From Candidatus Helarchaeota ASGARD archaeon Hel_GB_B (lineage in GTDB: Archaea; Asgardarchaeota; Lokiarchaeia; Helarchaeales; HEL-GB-B), in contig SUPR01000018.1 of the NCBI GenBank assembly GCA_005191425.1, positions 1 through 42,853 on the forward strand: a DNA stretch of 42,853 nucleotides, given 5' to 3'. Below, piece after piece: positions 34,776-42,790 of the stretch (the stretch's first letter is position 1; each line of letters begins with the position of its first letter). Below the pieces are notes generated by a model. That model worked only from the letters and a program-made list of their open reading frames with translations, did no database searches and had not been told where the DNA came from. The translations under genes were made by a program, and so were the position numbers.

Positions 34776-36209
34776 GTGAATAATTTGGAAATTAAGAAAC
34801 TTGATTATATATTTAAACCAAAAAATATGGCTATTGTTGGGGTTTCACTGATAAATCCATTATTTCCTGGAAATATAATCTATAATAAAAATTTATTTGA
34901 ATATCCCGTTAATATTTATCCTGTTAATCCCAAAGGAGGCACTTTAGAAGGAAATATCGTTTATAAAAATTTGGGAGAAATACCAGTTGACCTTGACCTT
35001 GCAGTACTAATGATTTCTGCAAAATTAGTACCCGATGAACTGAAAAAATGCGGTGAATTCGGGGTCAAAAGTGCAATTATTGGCTCAGGTGGATTTTCAG
35101 AATTAGGGTCTGATGGAGTAAAATTGGAAAATAGACTTATTGAAATATCAAAAAAATATGATGACCTCCCCTTTATGGGGCCAAATTGCCTTGGTATCCA
35201 TTCAAAATATTGTGATACCTTTATATTACCGAGCGAGAGACTTGCAACCCCACCTTCTGGAAATGTAGCGGTCATTTCACAATCTGGTGGATTTCTCATT
35301 GATCAAATTTTCAGTAAATTTCATGAACGAGAAATTGGAATATTTTCTGCAGCAAACATTGGAAATAAAGCATTAATAAATGAAAGCATACTTTTGAAAT
35401 ATTATGACCGAGAACCAGGAATTGATACAATTGTAATTTATAATGAAGGATTTAAAAAAAATACAGGGAAAGAAATAATAGAATTTGCACAACAATCTGA
35501 TAAAGATATCATCATTATCAAAGGTGGTAAATCAAAAATGGGCGCAAAAGCCGCAATGTCTCATACTGCTTCTCTTGCCTCCAATATAAATCTAATTTCA
35601 TCTTCTTTTCGCCAAGCAGGAATTATTGAAGCCATTTCAGAAAGTGAACTGGTTAGTTATACAAAAGCTATTTCATTTGGTCTAAGTCCTCTTAAAGAAA
35701 ATAAAATAGTAATTTTATCAATTTCAGGAGGTCATGGCGTTTTAGCTGCAGATCTAGCTGCATATTATAGGTTAAACCTTGTAGAATTTACAGATGAACA
35801 AAAAAAAGAAATGAAAAATAAAGTGAACCCAGTCATTGCATCCATCGGGTCTTTTGAAAATCCAATTGATTTGACAGGTTCAGTAAATGATACTGATATT
35901 GAAAATTGCCTGGAACTATTACTAAATTTCGACAATGTAGAGGGAATAGTTATTCTATTAGTCCCATATGTCCCTACAATATCTATGCAAATTGGCCGTA
36001 GACTCGGAAATATCTTACGTACCATTCAAAATAATAAACCAGTCGTTGCATACTGCCCGTGGCTAAAAATTTATGGAATAATCATAAATGGACTTGAGTT
36101 AAATAGAACAATCCCAGTTGCTTCTACTATTGAAGAAGCAATTCAAATGATGCGTGGACTTTATTTAAAAGGATTAAAATACAAAAAACGCAAATTATCC
36201 AAAAATTAA
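34776..36209 (+). CDS. Acyl-CoA synthetase (ADP-forming), alpha subunit
   Basis: 477 residues. The CoA-binding Rossmann domain (MAIVGVSLINPLFPGN, about 18-33; YPVNPKGG) is followed by two succinyl-CoA-ligase-like domains: MGPNCLGI (134-141), VISQSGGF (166-173) and GAKAAMSHTASLA (256-268) with His263 as the phosphorylated residue. This alpha chain makes ATP from acyl-CoA, ADP and phosphate in archaeal fermentation. The ATP-grasp beta subunit is not next to it nor fused, so it must be encoded elsewhere. GTG 34776 starts it with no clear ribosome binding site. It fits with IorAB as the last energy-yielding step. Confidence 0.9.
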   Translation: MNNLEIKKLDYIFKPKNMAIVGVSLINPLFPGNIIYNKNLFEYPVNIYPVNPKGGTLEGNIVYKNLGEIPVDLDLAVLMISAKLVPDELKKCGEFGVKSAIIGSGGFSELGSDGVKLENRLIEISKKYDDLPFMGPNCLGIHSKYCDTFILPSERLATPPSGNVAVISQSGGFLIDQIFSKFHEREIGIFSAANIGNKALINESILLKYYDREPGIDTIVIYNEGFKKNTGKEIIEFAQQSDKDIIIIKGGKSKMGAKAAMSHTASLASNINLISSSFRQAGIIEAISESELVSYTKAISFGLSPLKENKIVILSISGGHGVLAADLAAYYRLNLVEFTDEQKKEMKNKVNPVIASIGSFENPIDLTGSVNDTDIENCLELLLNFDNVEGIVILLVPYVPTISMQIGRRLGNILRTIQNNKPVVAYCPWLKIYGIIINGLELNRTIPVASTIEEAIQMMRGLYLKGLKYKKRKLSKN

Positions 36210-36382
36210 TCTGAATATTTTTTATAATCTATATTTAATCCTAAATATTTCTCGAAAATTTCAATACATAGACTAACTGTAATATCTGTTTAACCTATAC
36301 TATTAATTCTATTACAAAACAATGAGATAATTAAAAAAAAGCTGATTTAAAAAGTTTTGTAAAATTGTGTTATGTCACAAAA

Positions 36383-36390
36383 TTTATATA
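36383..36390 (+). promoter_or_regulatory. TATA box of the Gly/Arg-rich protein gene
   Basis: TTTATATA with AAAA directly upstream, a good archaeal BRE-TATA pair. It predicts a transcript start near 36414, a leader of about 40 bases and the GGATGTGAT site before ATG 36456. It is the clearest promoter I see in the window. Confidence 0.5.
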
Positions 36391-36455
36391 GCATCGTTAA
36401 TTAATACTCATAGATATAAATTAAAAGTTAATTAAATAAGGATGTGATATTAAAA

Positions 36456-36752
36456 ATGCCCGGTGGCGATGGTACTGGTCCAGATGGTAAAGGTGGATGT
36501 GGAGTCCCAAATGGGTATCTTAGATTTGGTCGCGGTGGTAGGTTTAGAAACACTGTACCTACTACAAATTCCCAGAATTTCTATAATCAACAAGGGTTCA
36601 ATAATGTAAGAGGCGGCGGCAGAGGTCGCGGCAGAGGCGGCGGCAGAGGCGGCTGGAGACGAAATAACCAAAGATACCCAGGAAATGGCCCATGGAGTCA
36701 CCTACCCCCAAATAAAAGACCAGGCTGGACTGGTGTTATTCCAGATGAATAA
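36456..36752 (+). CDS. DUF5320-like protein with RGG-rich region
   Basis: 98 residues. The start MPGGDGTGPDGKGG matches the beginning of DUF5320 proteins (MPRGDGTGPMGMGP type), which are commonly encoded next to NifX/NifB-like iron-molybdenum cofactor proteins, as here. Residues 52-66 are a run of RGG/RG units (RGGGRGRGRGGGRGG), then a Trp/Pro-rich tail (GPWSHLPPNKRPGW). RGG runs bind RNA or mediate condensation in other proteins. That role here is inference. The coding DNA is much richer in G and C than its surroundings. ATG 36456 has GTGAT eight bases upstream, so the GTG at 36444 is rejected. Confidence 0.75.
   Translation: MPGGDGTGPDGKGGCGVPNGYLRFGRGGRFRNTVPTTNSQNFYNQQGFNNVRGGGRGRGRGGGRGGWRRNNQRYPGNGPWSHLPPNKRPGWTGVIPDE
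36611..36653 (+). repeat. GC-rich direct repeat coding the RGG run
   Basis: AGGCGGCGGCAGAGG occurs exactly at 36611-36625 and 36635-36649, a 24-base period, with related GGTCGCGGCAGA units between. It is coding DNA for the RGG run and a likely place of slippage and length variation. Confidence 0.7.
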
Positions 36753-36967
36753 TTTTTAATTTAAATTATTTTTTTATTTTGTCTAATTTCTAAAAAATCA
36801 TCTCATTTCCTAATTTAAAGCACTTCAGTTCCTATTAACCGCAAACTTTTAATAAAAAAATTAATACACTACTATTGATTATTATTTTTAAATTATGTGT
36901 TATATGCAAAAAGTTAAATATGAACATTTTATATTTTAAAATATAAAAGGTATGATGTGATCTAACT

Positions 36968-37297
36968 ATGAAAGTAGGTATTGCAACAGATGGAAATATG
37001 GTCGCTCAACATTTTGGCAGGTGTCAAGCCTATACTATCGTTGAATTTGATGGAAATAAGGTTGTTAAACAAGAAGTCGTCGATTCACCTGAACATCAAC
37101 CCGGACTTTTACCAGTTTGGCTCGCAAAATTTGGTGTCAGCTGGGTTATTTGTGGTGGAATGGGTCCTAAAGCTCAAGAATTGTTTATAAACCAAGGAAT
37201 TACCCCTATAATGGGTGTGACTGGTACTATTCAAGAAACCATTGATAAAATTGCTGCAGGTACTCTTGAAGGTGGCGAAAATATCTGTAATCATTAA
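36968..37297 (+). CDS. NifX/NifB-like Fe-Mo cofactor-domain protein
   Basis: 109 residues, a single domain of the dinitrogenase iron-molybdenum cofactor family (PF02579): MKVGIATDGNMVAQHFGRC at the start, then FEFDGNKVV-type strand, VICGGMGPKAQELF and VTGTIQETIDKIAAG. In methanogens and other archaea without nitrogenase such proteins are thought to handle Fe-S or molybdenum cofactors. It has a Cys at 19 and a Cys-rich end (ICNH). It follows the DUF5320-like gene on the same strand by 215 bases, the usual neighbourhood of this family. Confidence 0.88.
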   Translation: MKVGIATDGNMVAQHFGRCQAYTIVEFDGNKVVKQEVVDSPEHQPGLLPVWLAKFGVSWVICGGMGPKAQELFINQGITPIMGVTGTIQETIDKIAAGTLEGGENICNH

Positions 37298-37750
37298 TGC
37301 TCTTATTTTTGTTAAATCTTAAAAATAAACCCGAATTTCTGATCAAATTTGAATGAAATACGAAACTTTTCGAAAATAAAACTAAAACAAAGAAAAAACT
37401 TGAAACATTAATTAATTTTAAAGTTTATATTTTTTTACTCTATTTTTTAACCCCACTTACTTTTTGTTATTGATTGAGTACAATATTTTGTTTATTGATA
37501 AATGCACATTATTTCAATATTCAAAATATCAAATATAGATAAATTATACATTCAAAAAAATTATTAAGTAAATATAATTTATTAAATTCTAAATCTTATA
37601 TCTTAAAATAAATTTGTTATTATTTTATTTTTATATATTCCAAATTCCTTTAAAAAAATCTTATATTTTCATTCTATACTTAGTCTTTTAAGCCCACTTC
37701 GTTGCTAATTTTTTAATTTTATATTAATAGAAATTATAAAATATGTCTTC
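37298..37750. other. Intergenic region, 453 bases
   Basis: AT-rich spacer. A partly matching string (TTTTAACCCCACTTA near 37446 and TTTTAAGCCCACTTC near 37687) occurs twice, at 12 of 15 bases. This is not strong enough to call a repeat. No frame or RNA is evident. Confidence 0.4.
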
Positions 37751-38161
37751 ATGGGATTTGTTCAAAAAAAAATAACGAGAATACAATATATGAAAAATAA
37801 AATTTTAATACTATTTTGTATTGGAAGACTATTTAATATATTGACCTTTATTGGTGGTTGGATACTTGAATATGGTATAGATAACTATCCAATTTATGGA
37901 ATTTTTATAATGGTTTTATCAATTATTTTTACAATTTGGGGTATATTAGGGTTTAAGGCTTATTTTGATGAGAATTTTATTGGAAATGTTTTTGATCTTA
38001 TTGTTTTTCTTATAATTGCTATACTTGGGACTATATGTCTTTTTAGCTCAATAGTTTGGGGTCAAATAATAATCGTAATCTTTGGCTCTATACTAATAAT
38101 TTCTGGTTCACTAATTACTTTCTTTGCGGATATTATTGTTTTCTCATCAGTTGAAGGATAA
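37751..38161 (+). CDS. Small four-helix membrane protein
   Basis: 136 residues with hydrophobic segments at about 18-38, 48-68, 79-98 and 104-126, and few charges between them. I recognise no family. ATG 37790 (residue 14) is an alternative start that would remove a basic segment; neither start has a clear ribosome binding site. The function is unknown. Confidence 0.55.
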   Translation: MGFVQKKITRIQYMKNKILILFCIGRLFNILTFIGGWILEYGIDNYPIYGIFIMVLSIIFTIWGILGFKAYFDENFIGNVFDLIVFLIIAILGTICLFSSIVWGQIIIVIFGSILIISGSLITFFADIIVFSSVEG

Positions 38162-38676
38162 ATTCCACTTTGTATAATATGATTTTAAAAGATATTATCA
38201 ATTCTTATATCATTCTCTAATTGATAGAACTTTATTATTAAATTTGGATTCGTTTTTTTAATTATAAATTTTGATTAATAGCTAGATTATTTTAGGCTCG
38301 TCAAAAACTCTTGAATATCAACTAAAATTAAGAAATTTTTTACTTCAAATTTTTGGGCTGAAATTTTTTTTTATATCTTTAATTTCGGAAAAATTTTGGG
38401 GATCTCACGAATTGTAAAATATTTAATCAAATAGAGATTATTTCCATAACTAATATTACAATTTTTTCTCTCAAAATTTATTTAAATACCTTTTTAAAAC
38501 CCAGAATTTTCTTCTTTTTTAATAATCTTTATCGAATATTTCTTACTTTTATAAATTGAAACTTATCATCTTATCTACGTTTATAAAAATTATTTGAACC
38601 GAGACTATAGTTAATCTCTCATCCATCATTATCATTATCTGAGTCATTTAGGTTTAGGTCTATTTTTACATAAATA
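38162..38676. other. Intergenic region, 515 bases
   Basis: AT-rich spacer between the small membrane protein and the end of the vapC remnant. It has many T and A runs. I see no open frame of note, RNA gene or repeat, and no terminal repeats that would mark an element boundary. Confidence 0.4.
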
Positions 38677-39092
38677 TTAATGAATTCTATTTACTAATCC
38701 ATTAAAATTACTATCAAAACTGGCTAAATATATAATATTGTATTTATCCATTAAATATAGAGTAGAACAATCTGTAAAACTTAAAAATTTTGGCCTATTA
38801 ATTTGTTGATTAAATAAATTATAAATTTGATATATATCATCCAAAGTAATGTCAAGTATATGACAAACTTTTGTTTTGGGTCTAAAAAAATCCCACGTTT
38901 CATTTATTATTTTACTGTTTTTTGTTCTTCTCCAAATAAGGTCATTAATTCGTCTATGATAAATGTAGAACTAAATTGAGTCCCAAATTCTTTCTTAGCA
39001 ATCCTCTCTAATATTTTAATCGCATTATTATAATTTGGATCCTTCTTAAATTTAAGTGCAAAGAAAAACCCAGTATCTAAAAAAATAGCCAT
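38677..39092 (-). pseudogene. vapC: VapC-type PIN-domain toxin, frameshifted
   Basis: A PIN ribonuclease toxin broken in two frames. From ATG 39092 the frame reads MAIFLDTGFF with Asp6 and FIIDELMTLF with the acidic Glu48, then leaves the family and stops at 38907. In the next frame the missing part follows: RRTKNSKIINETWDFF, then PKFLSFTDCSTLYLMDKYNI and LASFDSNFNGLVNRIH, ending at 38677. These hold the third and fourth PIN acidic residues. One extra base between 38921 and 38936 (for example a fourth T in the coding TTT at 38934-38936) gives a 138-residue toxin of normal length. It is paired with the VapB-like gene upstream. Confidence 0.85.
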
Positions 39093-39109
39093 TTAATTAC
39101 CCTATTATC

Positions 39110-39373
39110 CTAAAAACCATAAATATCTGTATCTTCATCTTTAATAGTATTATATTTAATATCAACAGCTGAATTTATTATCTTCTCAATCCTTTCAGGT
39201 GATATCTCGATAAACTTGAAATTATCTTCAATGAATTTATCTATATTCTTAGATAAATATTCAATACTCTTATCCAGAATTTCTTGTTGAGAAAATCTTT
39301 TTCCTAACTTAAGTGTTAACATTGCTTGAATTTTTTCTAATAATTTTTTGTTTTTTATCTTTACAACTGACAT
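39110..39373 (-). CDS. vapB: VapB-like antitoxin
   Basis: 87 residues. The first half is basic and helical (KIKNKKLLEKIQAMLTLKLG, FSQQEILDKSIEYL), a likely ribbon-helix-helix or AbrB-type DNA-binding part, and the acidic end DEDTDIYGF would be the toxin-binding tail. It lies 17 bases upstream of the vapC start on the same strand, the standard antitoxin-first order. It stops with TAG, seen in only four frames here; here TAG is almost certainly a true stop. No ribosome binding site precedes it, so it may be leaderless. Confidence 0.75.
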   Translation of the reverse strand: MSVVKIKNKKLLEKIQAMLTLKLGKRFSQQEILDKSIEYLSKNIDKFIEDNFKFIEISPERIEKIINSAVDIKYNTIKDEDTDIYGF

Positions 39374-39387
39374 TTGGTTTATTTAAA

Positions 39388-39402
39388 TTATATAAATATA
39401 AG
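39388..39402 (-). promoter_or_regulatory. Candidate vapBC promoter
   Basis: On the minus strand CTTATATTTATATAA lies 15-29 bases upstream of the vapB ATG, so transcription would begin at or next to the start codon. This fits the absence of a ribosome binding site and a leaderless transcript. It is AT-rich DNA, so only a candidate. Confidence 0.35.
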
Positions 39403-39486
39403 AAATTTACTAGTATATTTTTTATATTTTTATATTTTTATGTTCAAATATAACAAGAATTTATAATCCTTTTTACTGTCAGAAAA

Positions 39487-39501
39487 AGAGTTTGAAACTC
39501 T
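39487..39501. repeat. 15-base inverted repeat upstream of vapB
   Basis: AGAGTTT, one base, AAACTCT: a perfect palindrome 114 bases upstream of the vapB start. It could be an operator for the antitoxin or a hairpin of six pairs and a three-base loop. The distance from the promoter argues against an operator. Confidence 0.4.
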
Positions 39502-39744
39502 AAGTCCGATATCACCACAACTTTTAAGAAAAATTTATATCTACCTTAAATAATCCTATCCGATTATCGATTATTGATAGATATTTTAAAATTAGCATTA
39601 ATATTGAATAAAAAAATTATCCTATAATTAACAGTCCAATAAATATGATTTCCATTCTCAATATTCTTTTAAAAAATTTTGTTATATTAAAATTTTAAAT
39701 AAAAAATAGTTTGAAATTTGAAATGAATTATTTTTTAGAAACTT

Positions 39745-41193
39745 TTAATCGATTAATTCATTCAAAATTTCAAGTAAATCCAAAACTTTACCTTCAAATT
39801 TCATTTTAAATTCTTCTGCTGCCTGCCCCATGTTCAACTCGCAGAATGGACACGCAGTCATAAGTATATCTGCACCAGTTGCTTCCGCTTCTTCTATCCG
39901 CCTTTTTGCACCCTCGAGAGCAAAATCAGGATATCCCGCCTTTACACCACCGCCTGCACAACAACAAAGAGAATTTTCACCTATTCGATACATTTCTTTT
40001 AATTCCATTCCAGGAATATTTCTGATTATGGCTCTTGGCATTTCAATCCATCTTTCTCGTTCGAATTTTGATGGAACATATGTACGCCACATGTTTGAAT
40101 CGCCTTCACCTGTAACTTCATCTATTGCTTTATCTTTTAGATAATGACAAAAATGACGGACTGTATGACATGGGTCATGCCATGTAACTGCACCTTTGGT
40201 CCACTTTTTCTCAATCTTCAATTTATTCTCATGAAACTCGGCTGGAAAAGGTACCCCACCCCTTTTAGAATATTTTGGACAAAAATCATTTCCACAATAT
40301 TCAGCATCAGGGTCATTCCATTTCCCACAAGCTGGACATTTGATCAACATTAATTCAGCTATTAATTCAATCACATGCTTTGGGTTATATTTAAGTTCTA
40401 CTTCACTGAACCGTTCATAATCAATTTTCATAGTCCTATAACAGCCAGCGCAACTAAAAACTACTGTTTCATATTTGTTGAATTTCTCAACATTTATTCT
40501 CATGACCTTCTTTGCTACATCTAATTGACCAGTCCTGAAAATAACACTACCACAACACACTTCATCTGATAATATCGTAAAATCTGGTATGTAGCCCTTT
40601 TTCTGTAATTTATTTAAAATGTCTTCCGTAGCTCGCGCCATGTCGTTCATTCGATAAGCAGCTGTACATCCAACAAAATAGGCGATCTTTGCATTGGGAT
40701 TATCAATTTTGCTTTTGTCAGTCACCCATGCAGTACGGTTTTTATGCTCCTCATTATAAGGATTATTTTTTGTATCAATAAGATCACGTAAGCCCTTATG
40801 TTTTGGGAGTAGTTCTACACCAGCCTCAACAAGAGCTGCACGTAGAGCTTCATTAATAGGAACTGTTGGTAAGTTATTTTCACATTGCATTGAACAAAGT
40901 CCACATGTAGGACATCGATAAAGAATATCGTAAATTTCTTGACGAGTTTTTTTGTCATGAATGTCCAAATCACCCTCAAGGACAGCTCTTGCTATCCACA
41001 TGCGCCCTGCATTCCAATATCCTTCCCAGCCATATTCTATACCTGCTGGACAGCCATCCATCATTCCTTCATATAAGACGCCATTATGCTCGCCCAATCC
41101 TTCTCTGTTGGGCTCTCCAGAGTAGGCAAACCTACATGCCCTGCAATGTATGCACTTATACAAGTCGTCCTTAAATTTTAATAACTCTTCCAT
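39745..41193 (-). CDS. Fe-S oxidoreductase of GlcF/HdrD (CCG) type with zinc-ribbon insert
   Basis: 482 residues. A ferredoxin-like part holds C14, C17, C20 and C48, and a second cluster C94, C97, C100, C104. Two CCG domains follow: CCGS (213-216) with CAGC (248-251), then HDPCH (339-343), CCCAGGG (410-416) and CPFC (448-451). Between them, C286, C289, C300 and C305 form a zinc-ribbon insert unusual in this family. It passes electrons from the FAD partner to a membrane or soluble acceptor. ATG 41193 is chosen because GGTGAT (41201-41206) lies upstream, overlapping the partner's TAG stop. The frame is the same as the partner's and has no other stop between. Confidence 0.88.
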   Translation of the reverse strand: MEELLKFKDDLYKCIHCRACRFAYSGEPNREGLGEHNGVLYEGMMDGCPAGIEYGWEGYWNAGRMWIARAVLEGDLDIHDKKTRQEIYDILYRCPTCGLCSMQCENNLPTVPINEALRAALVEAGVELLPKHKGLRDLIDTKNNPYNEEHKNRTAWVTDKSKIDNPNAKIAYFVGCTAAYRMNDMARATEDILNKLQKKGYIPDFTILSDEVCCGSVIFRTGQLDVAKKVMRINVEKFNKYETVVFSCAGCYRTMKIDYERFSEVELKYNPKHVIELIAELMLIKCPACGKWNDPDAEYCGNDFCPKYSKRGGVPFPAEFHENKLKIEKKWTKGAVTWHDPCHTVRHFCHYLKDKAIDEVTGEGDSNMWRTYVPSKFERERWIEMPRAIIRNIPGMELKEMYRIGENSLCCCAGGGVKAGYPDFALEGAKRRIEEAEATGADILMTACPFCELNMGQAAEEFKMKFEGKVLDLLEILNELID

Positions 41194-41205
41194 TTTCAAA
41201 ATCAC

Positions 41206-42741
41206 CTATTTTTTTCTAAAACCTACCAAATATTTTGGAGTTTCTTTAGGACCCCATGGAAATGCAAGTCTACCGGGATGCATAATCATATTGGGGTCAA
41301 TAAGCTCTTTCACTTTTTTCAGCATTCTATATGACATATCGGCTTTTTCAAACGTTAAAGGAGCGTGGATAGAGGGATTTGGTCTATAATTTACCCAGCC
41401 TTTATCGAGGAAGACCTTAGTGACCTCGGTTTCGCACGCTTCGAGTCGTTCGAAGTCTTCCGTTTTGCGGCTATCGAAGCAAAAAATTGGCATAATGATA
41501 GCTTCGCGGCAGTGGTCAATTGATGCATACCACATTACTGGAGGAAAGTCATATTTTTCCATTAGGTCGCAATATATGGTCATACATTCAGCAGCATCAA
41601 CCCACGGAGTGTACCAAGTTACAAATAAAAACCCTTGTTCCCATTGGCCATAGGAAATGGCTATTTTATTGGGCTTTAATAATCGGCTTTGAATTTGAAG
41701 TGGATGTAATTTCCATTCATAAACTTTACCTTTAGCGGACGGTTTAAAATCCTCTAAAATAATTTTGTCAAGTTTATTACAGACAAAGTCAAGTTCTTCT
41801 TGAGAGTGAGCCCAAATTTCAAAATTCATAAAATATTTAGGGATTCCGAGATTTTTCCAATAATCATATTTTTTAGGTATTTTTTCTTTTCGCCATCGAG
41901 TGGGAACGAGCCACCAATTTCCACCTTGTACCATTACGAAATGATCGGCAATGCCCATTTCGTATTTAGAAGCCATTAAAGTAGCGTTTTGAGAATCTTC
42001 CCAGTTTTCAAAACCATAAGCTTTAACGGTTTTAAATTTAGGGTGTGGGACGATCTTTAAAGCTGCTTTAGTTATAACGCCCATTGCTCCTTGACTTCCA
42101 AAAAAAAGGCTGTGTAAATCGGGGCCAAGTCCATATTTATAAAATGGTTTAGCGCCTGGGAGTCCCCATGAGCCAGTTCTGAAGATTTCGCCAGTAGGGA
42201 GGACAACTTCCATTCCTAGTACCATATCAGCTTGGGGGCCGTATCTGCCTGTGACTAGTGAGAAGCCTCTTTCAATAGCATCGCCCATAATGGTTGCAGC
42301 TGGAGGTGCGCCGTCTGCGATAGGGGGGGCCCATTCTGGATAGTGTTTATGGAAATATGCCCAAATTTCTCCTGCTCGGACGCCAGGTTCAACTATAACA
42401 TAACGGTCATTAGTATCGACTTCAATAATTCTGTTCATTCTGCTGCAGTCTAGAAGTATTCCCCCATTTTTTAGGAGTGGGAGAGCAAATCCGCCGGAAA
42501 GTCCACCAGCCATAGGAGTAACAGGGATTTTATGTTCATTTGCAAGTATGAGAATTTTTTGAATTTCTTCAGGAGTAATAGGTCGTACTACAACATTTGG
42601 AGGTGCTGCCCTAATACCCATTATACCGCGAGCCATGTATGCATGCATCATTGCCGGAATATCATTGACATATTCTTCACCGACGATTTCTTTTAATTTT
42701 TTAATTATATTCTCATCGATTTCATTATAAATAATCGACAT
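41206..42741 (-). CDS. FAD-linked oxidase, GlcD/D-lactate dehydrogenase-like
   Basis: 511 residues. A PCMH-type FAD domain (about 15-245) has VVRPITPEEIQKILILANE, TPMAGGLSGG, RYVIVEPGVRAGEIW, and LVTGRYGPQADMVLGMEVVL. The FAD-oxidase C-domain ends with IDPNMIMHPGRLAFPWG (about 477-493), typical of GlcD/DLD proteins that oxidise 2-hydroxy acids. With the Fe-S partner it would form a glycolate/lactate-oxidase-type complex; substrate is unknown. Its stop is TAG at 41206-41208, directly followed in the same frame by the partner's coding sequence. GAGGTGT (42746-42752) precedes the ATG. Codon use is richer in G and C than in most neighbours. Confidence 0.9.
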   Translation of the reverse strand: MSIIYNEIDENIIKKLKEIVGEEYVNDIPAMMHAYMARGIMGIRAAPPNVVVRPITPEEIQKILILANEHKIPVTPMAGGLSGGFALPLLKNGGILLDCSRMNRIIEVDTNDRYVIVEPGVRAGEIWAYFHKHYPEWAPPIADGAPPAATIMGDAIERGFSLVTGRYGPQADMVLGMEVVLPTGEIFRTGSWGLPGAKPFYKYGLGPDLHSLFFGSQGAMGVITKAALKIVPHPKFKTVKAYGFENWEDSQNATLMASKYEMGIADHFVMVQGGNWWLVPTRWRKEKIPKKYDYWKNLGIPKYFMNFEIWAHSQEELDFVCNKLDKIILEDFKPSAKGKVYEWKLHPLQIQSRLLKPNKIAISYGQWEQGFLFVTWYTPWVDAAECMTIYCDLMEKYDFPPVMWYASIDHCREAIIMPIFCFDSRKTEDFERLEACETEVTKVFLDKGWVNYRPNPSIHAPLTFEKADMSYRMLKKVKELIDPNMIMHPGRLAFPWGPKETPKYLVGFRKK

Positions 42742-42780
42742 AAAGACACCTCATTAAAAATGTCTGTTTTTTTATAATCT

Positions 42781-42790
42781 TTATAAAATT
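42781..42790 (-). promoter_or_regulatory. Candidate promoter of the FAD oxidase gene
   Basis: AATTTTATAA on the minus strand, about 40-50 bases upstream of ATG 42741. A transcript start near 42758 would give a 17-base leader that just includes the GAGGTGT site. Plausible, but in AT-rich DNA. Confidence 0.35.

Larger units (their letters stand above)
39374..39744. other. Intergenic region, 371 bases, with a perfect palindrome
   Basis: It contains the candidate vapBC promoter, a short TTTTTATA tandem at about 39417-39441 (period nine) and, at 39487-39501, a perfect 15-base palindrome AGAGTTTGAAACTCT. It also holds the end of the Fe-S gene's transcript, which is read toward 39745. No frame or RNA gene is evident. 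Confidence 0.45.

Noticed and set aside
37440..37700. Pair of TTTTAA(C/G)CCCACTT strings as a repeat
   Set aside because: Only 12 of 15 bases match and there is no third copy nearby. Chance in AT-rich DNA cannot be excluded.
19969..41208. General reassignment of TAG as a sense codon
   Set aside because: Of the four TAG codons that end frames here (9633, 19969, 39110, 41206), that of vapB is followed by a normally spaced toxin start in another frame and a second TAG, so it must work as a stop. The two in-frame cases are kept as separate findings only.
41206..42741. Higher G+C in the FAD oxidase gene as a sign of lateral transfer
   Set aside because: A hand count of 120 bases gave about 37%, but iorA and the thiolase gene look similarly enriched. 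Codon choice in well-expressed metabolic genes explains it better.
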